Source: Microbulbifer aggregans
Lineage (GTDB): Bacteria > Pseudomonadota > Gammaproteobacteria > Pseudomonadales > Cellvibrionaceae
Length of the DNA stretch: 64,000 nucleotides
NCBI RefSeq assembly: GCF_001750105.1
Contig: NZ_CP014143.1
Coordinates: 1,054,001 to 1,118,000, forward strand
Reading direction: 5' to 3'
How positions within the stretch are numbered: the first letter of the stretch is position 1; each line of letters opens with the position of its first letter. Of the stretch, positions 47,056 to 55,663 are shown piece by piece. Both the position numbers and the translations under genes were made by a program. The notes below the pieces were generated by a model. That model ran no database searches, had not been told where the DNA came from, and worked only from the letters and a program-made list of their open reading frames with translations.

Positions 47056-49785
47056 ATGAGTAAAACAGCGCCCAGCGCCGCGCCACTGATTCTGGTGGAC
47101 GGATCCTCTTATCTCTATCGTGCCTTCCACGCCCTGCCTCCCCTCGCCACCAGCGATGGCAGGCCTACCGGTGCGGTCCGTGGAGTGATCAGCATGCTGC
47201 GCCGCCACCTCAAGGAGCACCCGGACAGCACCGTCGCCGTTGTTTTCGACGCCAAGGGCAAGACATTCCGCGACGAGCTGTTTGAGGATTACAAGTCTCA
47301 CCGGCCTCCTATGCCGGACGACCTGCGCGAGCAGATCCAGCCCATCCACGACATCATCGACGCCATGGGTTTGCCGCGACTGGTGATTGACGGCGTCGAG
47401 GCGGACGACGTGATCGGCACCCTGGCATTGCAGGCTGCAGAGCAGGGCCAGCAGGTCATCATCTCGACCGGCGACAAGGACATGGCCCAGCTGGTGCGCC
47501 CCGGTATCACTCTCGTGAACACCATGTCGAATACTGAGATGGACGCAGACGGCGTACGCGAGAAGTTCGGTGTTGGCCCGGAGCTCATTATCGATTTCCT
47601 CGCCCTGATGGGGGACAAGTCCGACAACATTCCCGGTGTGCCCGGTGTCGGTGAAAAGACCGCGCTGGCGCTGCTACAGAACCTGGGCAGCCTCAAGGAC
47701 ATCTACGCCGATCTCGATGCCATCGCACCGCTTGGTTTCCGCGGCAGCAAGACCCTGGCCAAGAAGATGGAGGAGCACCGCGAAGCGGCAGAGCTTTCCT
47801 ACCTGCTGGCCACCATCAAGACCGATGTGGAAATGCCCTACCAGCCACAGAACCTGCACAACGCCGAGCCCGACCGGGACAAGCTGCTCCAGCTTTTCGG
47901 TGCGATGGAATTCCGCGGCTGGCTCGACGAACTGAGTGGTGGTGAGGATGCCGCCGAGGCGATGCAGGAGGCGGTGGAGCGGGAGTACGAGATCGTTACC
48001 CAGCAGAAGACGTTCGATGCCTGGCTGGAAAAACTGAAGACCGCTGAGATCTTCGCCTTCGATACCGAAACCACCAGCCTCAATTACATGCAGGCCAAGC
48101 TGGTGGGGGTGTCCTTCGCCGTTGAGCCCGGCAAGGCGGCCTATGTGCCCCTGGCCCACGACTACATGGGTGCCCCGGAGCAGCTGCCGTTCGAGGAGAC
48201 ACTGGCGGCCCTGAAGCCGCTGCTCGAGGACCCGACGCAGCAGAAAGTGGGCCAGAACCTCAAGTACGACAGCCATATCCTGGCCAACTACGATATCCGG
48301 CTGGAGGGCATCGCCCGTGACACCATGCTGGAATCCTACGTGCTCGACAGCACCGCCAGCCGTCACGATATGGACAGCCTGGCCCTCAAGTACCTGGGTG
48401 AAAAGACCGTGCACTATGAGGACATTGCCGGCAAGGGCGCCAAGCAGCTGACCTTCAACCAGATCGAACTCGACAAAGCCGGCCCCTACGCCGCCGAGGA
48501 TGCGGATATCACCCTGCGTCTCCATCGGGAACTCAGTGGCCGGCTGGCGAAGATCCCGTCACTGGAAAGAGTGCTCGACGAGATCGAAATGCCACTGCTG
48601 CCGGTGCTGGTGCGAATTGAGCGCAACGGTGCCTACCTGGATGCTCAAATGCTGGGCAAGCAGAGTGCTGAGCTGGAGCAGAAGATGCACGAGCTGCAGC
48701 AAAAGGCGTTTGAGGAGGCGGGAGAAGAATTCAATCTGGGTTCCACCAAGCAGCTCGGCCATATCTTGTTCGAGAAGCTGGGGATCCCGGTGATCAAGAA
48801 GACTCCAAAGGGCGCCCCCTCTACCGCGGAGGCGGTGCTTCAGGAACTGGCGCACGATCACGCCCTGCCGGCTCTGATCATGGAATACCGCGGGCTCGCC
48901 AAGCTAAAGAATACCTATACCGACAAGCTGCCAAAGATGATCGACCCCGGTACCGGCCGCGTGCACACCTCCTACCATCAGGCGGTGGCCGCTACCGGGC
49001 GCCTGTCTTCCAGCGATCCGAACCTGCAGAACATTCCCATTCGCAGTCCCGAGGGGCGCCGTATCCGCCAGGCGTTCGTGGCGCCACAGGGGAGTGTCAT
49101 CATCGCCGCGGATTACTCGCAGATCGAGCTGCGTATAATGGCCCACCTGTCCGGCGACAAAGGGTTGGTGGACGCCTTCGCCCACGGTGCTGACATTCAC
49201 CGCGCGACTGCGGCGGAGGTGTTCGAAGTGCCCGCGGACGAGGTAACCGATGAGCAGCGCCGGCGCGCCAAGGCGATCAATTTCGGCCTGATCTACGGTA
49301 TGTCAGCGTTTGGTCTGGCCCGCCAGCTGGGCATTCCCCGCGGCGATGCACAGACTTACATCGACCGTTACTTCGAGCGCTACCCCGGCGTACTGCGCTA
49401 TATGGAGAACACCCGCAAGCAGGCCGCTGATGAGGGCTATGTGGAAACCCTGTTTGGTCGCCGGCTCTACCTGCCGGAGATCAAATCCCGCAACGGTGCC
49501 ATGCGCCAGGCCGCCGAACGCACCGCCATCAATGCGCCCATGCAGGGCACCGCCGCCGACATCATCAAGCGCGCCATGATCGAAGTGGACGCCTGGCTCA
49601 CGGAAGAAAAACTGCAGAGCAAGCTCATCATGCAGGTACACGATGAGCTGGTGCTGGAAGTGCCTGAGGATGAGGTGGAGAAAGTCCGAGAGGGACTGAT
49701 CGGGCGCATGCAGGGCGCTGCCGAGCTGGATGTGCCCCTGATCGTGGATGTGGGGCAGGGCGCCAGCTGGGACGAGGCGCACTGA
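47056..49785 (+). CDS. polA: DNA polymerase I
   Basis: 909-residue repair and Okazaki-fragment polymerase. The N-terminal 5'-nuclease domain begins [19 protein letters not shown]. An active 3'-5' exonuclease domain follows, with its catalytic DxE in FAFDTETTS near 333. The polymerase domain has motif A in [14 protein letters not shown] (near 685), the O-helix [17 protein letters not shown] and motif C VHDELVLE (near 860). All catalytic acids are present. The frame is open upstream to 46864 but ATG 47056 gives the family N-terminus. A terminator follows at 49820. Confidence 0.97.
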   Translation: MSKTAPSAAPLILVDGSSYLYRAFHALPPLATSDGRPTGAVRGVISMLRRHLKEHPDSTVAVVFDAKGKTFRDELFEDYKSHRPPMPDDLREQIQPIHDIIDAMGLPRLVIDGVEADDVIGTLALQAAEQGQQVIISTGDKDMAQLVRPGITLVNTMSNTEMDADGVREKFGVGPELIIDFLALMGDKSDNIPGVPGVGEKTALALLQNLGSLKDIYADLDAIAPLGFRGSKTLAKKMEEHREAAELSYLLATIKTDVEMPYQPQNLHNAEPDRDKLLQLFGAMEFRGWLDELSGGEDAAEAMQEAVEREYEIVTQQKTFDAWLEKLKTAEIFAFDTETTSLNYMQAKLVGVSFAVEPGKAAYVPLAHDYMGAPEQLPFEETLAALKPLLEDPTQQKVGQNLKYDSHILANYDIRLEGIARDTMLESYVLDSTASRHDMDSLALKYLGEKTVHYEDIAGKGAKQLTFNQIELDKAGPYAAEDADITLRLHRELSGRLAKIPSLERVLDEIEMPLLPVLVRIERNGAYLDAQMLGKQSAELEQKMHELQQKAFEEAGEEFNLGSTKQLGHILFEKLGIPVIKKTPKGAPSTAEAVLQELAHDHALPALIMEYRGLAKLKNTYTDKLPKMIDPGTGRVHTSYHQAVAATGRLSSSDPNLQNIPIRSPEGRRIRQAFVAPQGSVIIAADYSQIELRIMAHLSGDKGLVDAFAHGADIHRATAAEVFEVPADEVTDEQRRRAKAINFGLIYGMSAFGLARQLGIPRGDAQTYIDRYFERYPGVLRYMENTRKQAADEGYVETLFGRRLYLPEIKSRNGAMRQAAERTAINAPMQGTAADIIKRAMIEVDAWLTEEKLQSKLIMQVHDELVLEVPEDEVEKVREGLIGRMQGAAELDVPLIVDVGQGASWDEAH

Positions 49786-49819
49786 GCCGCGCTTCGGGGA
49801 TTTTGCTAGAAATCTGCAT

Positions 49820-49845
49820 CTGGCGGTGAATCTACCGCCAGTTTT
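49820..49845 (+). terminator. polA terminator
   Basis: CTGGCGGT-GAATCT-ACCGCCAG forms an 8-bp stem followed by TTTT, 35 bases after the polA stop. It separates polA from the small RNA gene that follows. Confidence 0.8.
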
Positions 49846-49869
49846 GACACTTTTTTACAAATCCCGGGG

Positions 49870-49896
49870 GAACTGTGGCGGAAAGGGGGTCTCTAA
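49870..49896 (+). promoter_or_regulatory. SigmaE/AlgU-type promoter of sRNA A
   Basis: GAACTG (49870-49875), 16 bases, then TCTAA (49892-49896) closely matches the RpoE/AlgU consensus GAACTT-N16-TCTRA. The 22 bases upstream (AC-CTT-TTTAC and CCCGGG) are shared with the promoter of sRNA B at 55271. Confidence 0.7.
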
Positions 49897-49901
49897 GAAT
49901 G

Positions 49902-49983
49902 CAAGATCGTTGGAATGCGTCATCATCCCCCAAGGAAGTCAGATGTTAGCCCCGGAGCTCCCCCAAGTCCGGGGTTTTTTTTG
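49902..49983 (+). ncRNA. Putative small RNA A, ErsA-like, downstream of polA
   Basis: Predicted RNA of about 80 bases. It starts a few bases after a sigmaE-type -10 box and ends in a strong terminator (CCCCGGA 49950-49956, TCCGGGG 49968-49974, then T8). The terminator loop GCTCCCCCAAG exposes an anti-ribosome-binding-site sequence. Upstream lie CATCCCCC and AAGTCAG. It aligns with sRNA B in promoter, 5' end (AGATCGTT), the AAGTCAG element and the terminator. Its place beside polA matches ErsA of Pseudomonas and Spot 42 of enterics. Identity with ErsA is inferred from location, promoter class and C-rich loop, not from an alignment. Confidence 0.7.
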
Positions 49984-50016
49984 TCTGCCATTTGCTGACA
50001 GTGTCAGTTGGCCGTC

Positions 50017-51048
50017 TCAGAGCCTGCCGGCAACTTCCCGTGCGGCAGCCAGATAGCGCTCGGTTTTCTGGCGCCACTTGTCCGGCTCGGCAATATCGCC
50101 GTCCAGCAGGTGGGCGCCGGCCAGCTGTCCGCGCAGCAGCGCCCGGTAGGCGCGGTAGAAAAATGTCAGCTGCTCCGGCGGTTGGTCCGCGCATTCTTCG
50201 GTGTAGGTGGCCCGCACGAATTCCGCCAGATCCGGCCGCCCCAGCATTTCGCACTCCAGCGCCAGATAACCCACTTCATCCACCGGATCCACGCAGCGCA
50301 AATCGCGGTCGAACTCCAGGCAGTCGATGATCTGCGGTGGTGTGGTCAGGAAGCAGTGCTCCGGACGCAGGTCGCCGTGCCCCTCGAGAATACGGCCCTC
50401 CTCGGCGCGCCGGGTAAACATAGTCGCCTGGCTATCGATGAACTGCAGCAGGCCGGATGCCAGTGGATTGATCAGGCGCGGATCCAGCGCCAGGGCCGGC
50501 AGCAGTAACTGGCGCCACAGCGCGCCAATCTGGCGGCGGAAATGGGCGAGGTACTGTTCACCGGTTATCCGCACCGGTTCGCTGCGGCGGTAGAAATCGC
50601 ACAGGCGGCGGAGCAGGGGTAGCAGTTCATCGGCCTGCACCGAGTCCACGCGCCGCACGAGACAGTCGTCATCGGGCAGGCGCCGCATCTTTACCAGCCA
50701 CTCCACAGCCAGCCCTTCGTCTCCCCCCAGCACCAGCGCACCGCCCGCGACCATACGCAGTGGGACGACTGCCAGGTAAACATCGTCGGTGAGACGCCGA
50801 TTCAGCCGTAGTTCCTCGCTGCAGACGCCGTAGCGCTTGTCGAGGCTGCTGAAATCCAGGTAGCTGCTGCGTACCGGCTTCTTCATCTTGTAGGCGTGGT
50901 CCTCAGTGAGGAATACCCGGGCCATATGGGTTTCTACCAGCGTCACCTGCCTGGTGGTTCCGCCATAACTTGCAGGGTCGAGCAGGAACCGGGTCTTTTC
51001 TTCCAGGTCCGGGCGATTCGGCGGTGTCGGGCTCAGGGTGACAGTCAT
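50017..51048 (-). CDS. Kinase-fold (aminoglycoside phosphotransferase-like) protein
   Basis: 343-residue protein related to the N-terminal half of COG2187 proteins. VETHMARVFLTEDHAYKMKKPV carries the ATP-binding Lys. VEWLVKMRRLPDD is the linker. ILEGHGDLRPEHCFL carries the catalytic HGDL motif, and IIDCLEFDRDLRCVDPVDEV the metal-binding Asp. The P-loop nucleotide-kinase half found in longer relatives is absent. I chose ATG 51048 with GGAAA upstream; an ATG at 51066 has no proper spacing. Substrate unknown. It is divergent from the phosphoribosyltransferase gene. Confidence 0.75.
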   Translation of the reverse strand: MTVTLSPTPPNRPDLEEKTRFLLDPASYGGTTRQVTLVETHMARVFLTEDHAYKMKKPVRSSYLDFSSLDKRYGVCSEELRLNRRLTDDVYLAVVPLRMVAGGALVLGGDEGLAVEWLVKMRRLPDDDCLVRRVDSVQADELLPLLRRLCDFYRRSEPVRITGEQYLAHFRRQIGALWRQLLLPALALDPRLINPLASGLLQFIDSQATMFTRRAEEGRILEGHGDLRPEHCFLTTPPQIIDCLEFDRDLRCVDPVDEVGYLALECEMLGRPDLAEFVRATYTEECADQPPEQLTFFYRAYRALLRGQLAGAHLLDGDIAEPDKWRQKTERYLAAAREVAGRL

Positions 51049-51126
51049 GGTGCGGTTTCCGGGCATTTCCGTTTGCTAGTCTAGTTTTATCCTTAACAAA
51101 GCAACGCCGCGGGGTTTTCCGCTGTG

Positions 51127-51786
51127 ATGGAGCCCTTCACTGACCGCACCGAGGCTGGCCGACGCCTGGCGCAGACGCTCACGGACCTGGCCGGTCGCGA
51201 TGACGTTCTTCTGCTGGCCCTGCCGCGCGGCGGCGTACCGGTGGGCCTGGAGTTGGCCCGCGCGCTGCGCGTACCCCTGGATCTATTGCTGGTGCGCAAA
51301 CTGGGTGTGCCGGGTCACGAGGAGCTGGCCATGGGCGCCGTTACCGCCAATGCCCGGGTCCTCAATGACAGCGTCCTGGCGAGCCTTGGCATCAGCGAGG
51401 CCGCGTTGGATGAGGTGACCCGTACTGAGCGGCAGGAGCTCGAGCGCCGTTCGCGGCGCTACCGAGGCGACAGGTCTGTGCCGAAGCTCACGGGCAAGAC
51501 GGTGGTGCTGGTGGACGACGGTATCGCCACCGGCGCCACCATGGAGGCAGCGGCGCGGGCAGTCAGGGAAGAAAACCCCGCAGAATTGATACTCGCGGTA
51601 CCGGTTGCGCCACCGGATGCCCTGCATCGTTTCGCTCCCCTGGTGGATCGCATCGAATGCCTGATGAGCCCCCAGTCCTTCTGGGCCATCGGTGCCTGGT
51701 ATCGGGATTTTTCCCAGCTGACGGATGAGCAGGTACTCGAGCAGATGCGCGAGGCCGAGCGGATTGCGGGGACCGGTGATGAATAG
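51127..51786 (+). CDS. Phosphoribosyltransferase-domain protein (COG1926-like)
   Basis: 219 residues with a type I PRTase fold. LLALPRGGVPVGLELARAL is near the start, and the PRPP-binding loop is TVVLVDDGIATGATMEAA near residue 125. The family acceptor base is not established. It leads a tightly packed operon; its stop overlaps the hydrolase start by eight bases. With a PRPP synthetase-like gene two positions on, it suggests a nucleotide or base salvage unit. GTG 51124 directly before the ATG is an alternative start. Confidence 0.83.
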   Translation: MEPFTDRTEAGRRLAQTLTDLAGRDDVLLLALPRGGVPVGLELARALRVPLDLLLVRKLGVPGHEELAMGAVTANARVLNDSVLASLGISEAALDEVTRTERQELERRSRRYRGDRSVPKLTGKTVVLVDDGIATGATMEAAARAVREENPAELILAVPVAPPDALHRFAPLVDRIECLMSPQSFWAIGAWYRDFSQLTDEQVLEQMREAERIAGTGDE

Positions 51787-52441
51787 CGAAACCCCCAATG
51801 ACGAGCGCGAAGTCATCATCGATGCGGAGGGGGAGCCCCTCGGTGGCTTCCTGACCCTGCCTCCCGGCAGCCATACGCTGGTGCTCTTCGCTCATGGCAG
51901 CGGCAGCAGCCGCTTCAGTCCCCGCAACCGGGCGGTGGCCGCGGAGCTGAACCGCGCGGGCTTTGGCACGCTTCTCTTCGATCTGCTGACGGCCGATGAA
52001 AACCGCATCGATGAGCAGACGCGGGAATACCGCTTCGATATCCCTCTGCTGGCCAAACGTCTCACCGGCGCACTGGACTGGGCGCACCTGCAACCGGACC
52101 TGGCCCAGCGTCACTATGGCCTGTTCGGCTCCAGTACCGGTGCCGCCGCCGCACTGATCGCCGCGGCCCTGCGACCAACGCTGGTGCGCGCCGTGGTCTC
52201 CCGGGGTGGGCGCCCGGATCTGGCCGGCCAGGCACTGCCGCGGGTGCAGGCGCCGACGCTGCTGGTGGTCGGCAGTGAGGATCACCAGGTCATCGAGCTG
52301 AATCGGGAAGCGGCCGCTGCCATGGGGCAGCCGCCACAACTGGAACTGGTGCCGGGGGCAACGCACCTGTTCGAGGAACCGGGAACCCTGGACCAGGTGG
52401 TGCGCCTGGCCATCGACTGGTTTGATACCCACCTCAGCTGA
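51779..52441 (+). CDS. Alpha/beta hydrolase (dienelactone hydrolase-like)
   Basis: 220-residue alpha/beta hydrolase. LVLFAHGSGSSRFSPRNRAV holds the oxyanion region, the nucleophile elbow is GLFGSSTGAAAAL (Ser near 117), the acid is in VVGSEDHQVIE and the His in PGATHLFEEPG, completing a catalytic triad. The elbow reads GSSTG rather than the common GxSxG with Gly at position 5 plus hydrophobic x. It overlaps the PRTase stop. A link to nucleotide metabolism is only contextual. Confidence 0.82.
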   Translation: MNSETPNDEREVIIDAEGEPLGGFLTLPPGSHTLVLFAHGSGSSRFSPRNRAVAAELNRAGFGTLLFDLLTADENRIDEQTREYRFDIPLLAKRLTGALDWAHLQPDLAQRHYGLFGSSTGAAAALIAAALRPTLVRAVVSRGGRPDLAGQALPRVQAPTLLVVGSEDHQVIELNREAAAAMGQPPQLELVPGATHLFEEPGTLDQVVRLAIDWFDTHLS

Positions 52442-52442
52442 T

Positions 52443-53417
52443 ATGTCCACCGAGAAGCTGCGAGTGTTCAGCCTCGAAGCCGGCGCAGCGCTGGCGGATG
52501 CCGTGGCGGCCGAACTGGGTATCGCGCGCGCCCGGCACGAAGAGCGTGACTTTACCGATGGGGAACACAAATTGCGTCCCCTGGACGACGTCGAGGGCGC
52601 CGATGTTTACCTGCTTCAGTCCCTCTATGGTGACAACCACAGCAGTGTCGATGACAAGCTGATCCGGCTGCTGTTCTTTATCGCCACCCTGAAGGACGTC
52701 GGGGCCCGCCGGGTGACGGCGGTCGTGCCGTACCTTTGCTACGGGCGCAAGGACCGCCGCACGAAACTTCGCGACCCGCTGTCGAATCGTTACCTGGCCA
52801 GCCTGTTCGAAGCCATGGGCACCGATGCCGCGGTAACACTGGATGCTCACAACCAGGCCGCTTTCGAGAATGCCTTCCGCTGTCGCAGTCTGCACCTGCA
52901 GGCCATGCCGCTGTTCGTCGACTACGCCGCGCAGGCGCTGAAAGGGGAGGAGCGCCCCCTGGTCGTGGCCTCCCCCGACGTGGGCGGGGTCAAGCGGGCC
53001 GAGGCACTGCGATCCGCCCTCGGCGAAAAACTCGGACGGCAAATCGGCCGCGCGTTTGTCGAGAAATATCGCAGCGAGGGCCAACTCAGCGGTGGGACCT
53101 TGGTGGGGGATGTGCGGGATGCCGCGGTGCTGATCGTCGATGACCTTATCTCCGGTGGCGGTACCATCGAGCGGGCGACAGCGGCGCTGCACAATGCCGG
53201 TGCCGCCAGGATTCTGGTGGCAGCCAGCCACGGCCAGTTCAGCGACGGGGCCCGCGAAAAGCTCGGCGGCTTGCCGCTGGACGCAGTGGTCGTCACAGAC
53301 TCGCTGCCACAACCCACCACCTCGGGGCCGATCTCCATACTCACTTGCGCCCCGCTGCTGGCCGAGGCCATTCGTCGCCTGCACGGTGGCGGTCCCGCCT
53401 GCGAGCTGAGCCTCTGA
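52443..53417 (+). CDS. Ribose-phosphate pyrophosphokinase-like protein
   Basis: 324 residues with the tandem PRTase-type domains of PRPP synthetase, which makes PRPP from ribose-5-phosphate and ATP. VVPYLCYGRKDRRTK is the ATP/flexible-loop region, TLDAHNQAAFENAF the counterpart of the divalent-cation site, and VLIVDDLISGGGTIERA the PRPP loop. Several positions differ from housekeeping Prs (for example DAHNQAAFENAF in place of the usual DLHAxQIQGFF), so it is a divergent paralogue. Its ATG is two bases after the hydrolase stop. Confidence 0.82.
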   Translation: MSTEKLRVFSLEAGAALADAVAAELGIARARHEERDFTDGEHKLRPLDDVEGADVYLLQSLYGDNHSSVDDKLIRLLFFIATLKDVGARRVTAVVPYLCYGRKDRRTKLRDPLSNRYLASLFEAMGTDAAVTLDAHNQAAFENAFRCRSLHLQAMPLFVDYAAQALKGEERPLVVASPDVGGVKRAEALRSALGEKLGRQIGRAFVEKYRSEGQLSGGTLVGDVRDAAVLIVDDLISGGGTIERATAALHNAGAARILVAASHGQFSDGAREKLGGLPLDAVVVTDSLPQPTTSGPISILTCAPLLAEAIRRLHGGGPACELSL

Positions 53418-53418
53418 G

Positions 53419-55233
53419 ATGGACCCGATCCAGGCAGAAATCTCCCGCTACGTCTGGGAGACCAAGTACCGCTGGTGCAATGGACCCGGCCCGCCGGAAC
53501 AGTCGCTCGAAGACAGCTGGCGCCGGGTGGCCAACGCGCTGGCCGGGGTCGAGAAAACGGACCGGACTCTCTGGGCCGAGCGTTTTTACCGCAACCTCAC
53601 CGGCTTCTGCTTTCTGCCCGGCGGCAGGATTCTTGCCGGTGCGGGCACAGAGCGCCGGGTCACGCTGTTTAACTGCTTTGTGATGGGCACTATCGCCGAT
53701 GATATGGCGGCGATCTTCGACCGGCTGAAGGAAAGCGCGCTCACCATGCAGGCAGGTGGTGGTATCGGCTGCGACTTCTCGACCCTGCGCCCGGCGGGCT
53801 GTATCGCGAGGGACTCGGCCACCATTGCCTCGGGGCCGGTGTCATTTATGCGTATCTGGGACAGCATGTGCGCCACCTTGCTGTCCACGGGAAGTCGTCG
53901 CGGCGCCATGATGGCCACTCTCCGCTGCGATCACCCGGATATCGAAGCCTTTGTGGCTGCCAAGCGCGATTCGACGGCGCTGCGTCACTTCAACCTCTCC
54001 GTATTGGTGAGCGATGCTTTTATGGCGGCAGTCAGCGCGGACGCCGACTGGCCGCTGGTGTTTCCCGACCGCGCGCTGGCTCCGGAATCCGGTCGCGAGT
54101 TGCTGGAGTGTCACTGGAGCGGTGCCGTTAGCGGGGAGTCTTGCCGGGTGTTCCGGCGGGTAAGCGCCCGGGAGCTGTGGACGCAGATCATGCGCGCCAC
54201 TTATGACTGCGCGGAGCCCGGGGTGCTGTTCGTGGACAACATTAACCGCTTTAACAACCTCGCCTACCGGGAGCGCATTTCCGCTACCAACCCCTGCGGG
54301 GAGATACCATTGCCGCCCTTCGGCGCTTGCAACCTGGGCTCGGTCAACCTGCTGCACTTCGTCCGCGCCCCGCTGACCGCGCAGGCGGCGCTGGATTGGC
54401 AGGGCATTGCCGATTGTGCGGCCCTGGGGGTGCGGATGCTGGACAATGTAATCGATCTGTCCCGCTATCCGCTGCCGGAACTGGAGCGCCAGGCGAAAGG
54501 CAGTCGCCGGCTCGGCCTGGGCATCACCGGCCTCGCAGACGCGCTGATTGCGCTCGGGCTCCACTACGACAGCGACGGGGCGCGCCGGCTGGCGACCAGG
54601 GTGATGACGCTGCTGCGGGATACCGCCTACCGTACCTCCATTGACCTGGCCAGTGAGAAGGGCAGCTTCCCCCAGCTGGAAACGGGGCCTTTTCTGGCGG
54701 GAGACTATGCGCAAACACTGCCCGACGAGATCCGCCGGGCAATCGCTGCCCGCGGGTTGCGCAACAGCCACCTGCTGGCCATTGCGCCCACAGGCACCAT
54801 CAGTCTGCTTGCCAACGGGGTTTCGAGCGGGGTGGAGCCGGTGTTTGATTTCCATCACCGGCGACGGGTGGTGACCACAGACGGGGGGTGGCGAACTTTC
54901 CAGATCGAGGATCCGGTGCACCGGCTCTGGCGAGAGCGGCACAAGGGGAGTGAGACGGCGGTCCCGATGCCAGACTCGTTCGTCTCCGCGACCCAGATTC
55001 CGCCCCGCGGGCACCTCCTGATGGAGGCTGCGTTGCAGCCGCTGGTGGATAACGCCATTTCCAAGACGGTGAATGTGCCGGAGGATCTGCCATTCGCGGC
55101 TTTCGAAGGTCTCTACCGGGAGGCCCACACGCTCGGGCTGAAGGGCTGTACCACGTTCCGGCCCAACCCGGTGACGGCTGCGGTGCTGACACCGACCTCC
55201 GGTTGTTGTGATCTGGACCGGGAAGGGGAGTGA
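53419..55233 (+). CDS. Adenosylcobalamin-dependent ribonucleotide reductase (class II, short)
   Basis: 604-residue class II reductase making deoxyribonucleotides without O2 or a separate radical subunit. The first redox Cys is in LFNCFVMG, the active-site NxCxE in SATNPCGEIPLPPFGACNLGSVNL (near 291) with the partner Cys, and the C-terminal family segment is GCTTFRPNPV. A vicinal Cys pair (SGCCDL) near the end could serve as the reducing shuttle. It follows the PRPP gene by one base. The short length places it among NrdJ/NrdZ-type enzymes often tied to low oxygen. No nrdAB is in the window. Confidence 0.88.
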   Translation: MDPIQAEISRYVWETKYRWCNGPGPPEQSLEDSWRRVANALAGVEKTDRTLWAERFYRNLTGFCFLPGGRILAGAGTERRVTLFNCFVMGTIADDMAAIFDRLKESALTMQAGGGIGCDFSTLRPAGCIARDSATIASGPVSFMRIWDSMCATLLSTGSRRGAMMATLRCDHPDIEAFVAAKRDSTALRHFNLSVLVSDAFMAAVSADADWPLVFPDRALAPESGRELLECHWSGAVSGESCRVFRRVSARELWTQIMRATYDCAEPGVLFVDNINRFNNLAYRERISATNPCGEIPLPPFGACNLGSVNLLHFVRAPLTAQAALDWQGIADCAALGVRMLDNVIDLSRYPLPELERQAKGSRRLGLGITGLADALIALGLHYDSDGARRLATRVMTLLRDTAYRTSIDLASEKGSFPQLETGPFLAGDYAQTLPDEIRRAIAARGLRNSHLLAIAPTGTISLLANGVSSGVEPVFDFHHRRRVVTTDGGWRTFQIEDPVHRLWRERHKGSETAVPMPDSFVSATQIPPRGHLLMEAALQPLVDNAISKTVNVPEDLPFAAFEGLYREAHTLGLKGCTTFRPNPVTAAVLTPTSGCCDLDREGE

Positions 55234-55270
55234 GTTGGGGGAGTGTTTACGCTTCTTTACTCAGCCCCGG

Positions 55271-55297
55271 GAACCCGGGCGGCATTTGCCTCTCTAA
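55271..55297 (+). promoter_or_regulatory. SigmaE/AlgU-type promoter of sRNA B
   Basis: GAACCC (55271-55276), 16 bases, then TCTAA (55293-55297). The spacing is identical to the promoter of sRNA A, and the preceding AC-CTT-TTTAC and CCCGGG blocks are also shared. The -35 box deviates from GAACTT at its last two bases. Confidence 0.65.
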
Positions 55298-55302
55298 TCG
55301 TA

Positions 55303-55413
55303 CAGATCGTTATGGATACAGTGTGAAACTCCCAAGATTTGACGCTCTAGACCCCACCCCTGAGAAAGTCAGTTCCCCTCGCCCCGATACTCCCCAACAT
55401 CGGGGCTTTTTTT
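55303..55413 (+). ncRNA. Putative small RNA B, paralogue of sRNA A
   Basis: Predicted RNA of about 110 bases beginning near AGATCGTTATGG. It ends in the terminator CCCCGAT (55382-55388) / ATCGGGG (55399-55405) followed by C and T7. The terminator loop ACTCCCCAAC again exposes CTCCCC. Further C-rich single-stranded tracts (ACCCC, GTTCCCCT) flank the AAGTCAG element shared with sRNA A. It is about 30 bases longer than A, the insert lying between the 5' end and the C-rich part. It lies between the ribonucleotide reductase gene and the engB side. Confidence 0.7.
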
Positions 55414-55663
55414 GTGCGTCGTTGCCTGGCAGAGCATTGTTCGATTGATAGACAGGGACAATGTCGTCAATTGGGAAATATGTACCATTACTGGCCCTTG
55501 AAATGGGATATGATGCCTCTAGATCTCGGTACTGAGATCCGACGTGTGTGCGAAAAGATTTTGTGGGGAGAATCCCCCTTCGAGCTTAATCTTGCCCACA
55601 GCTGGAGAGAAAAGTGATCCGATCGTCGACAACGAGCGAATCACTGCAGCGAGAACCCACAGG
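55414..55663. other. 250-base non-coding stretch with small hairpins
   Basis: No gene is supported here. It contains GATCTC/GAGATC (55522-55539) and GGGGA/TCCCC (55565-55577) hairpins and a good -10-like TATGAT at 55509. It may hold the promoter and 5' part of the C-loop RNA that ends at 55754. Confidence 0.5.

Noticed and set aside
49748..50056. 102-codon open frame downstream of polA
   Set aside because: It overlaps the end of polA, its terminator and the sRNA unit; no independent support.
55230..55448. 72-codon open frame over sRNA B
   Set aside because: It spans the sigmaE-type promoter and terminator, lacks a ribosome-binding site and has no protein-like composition.
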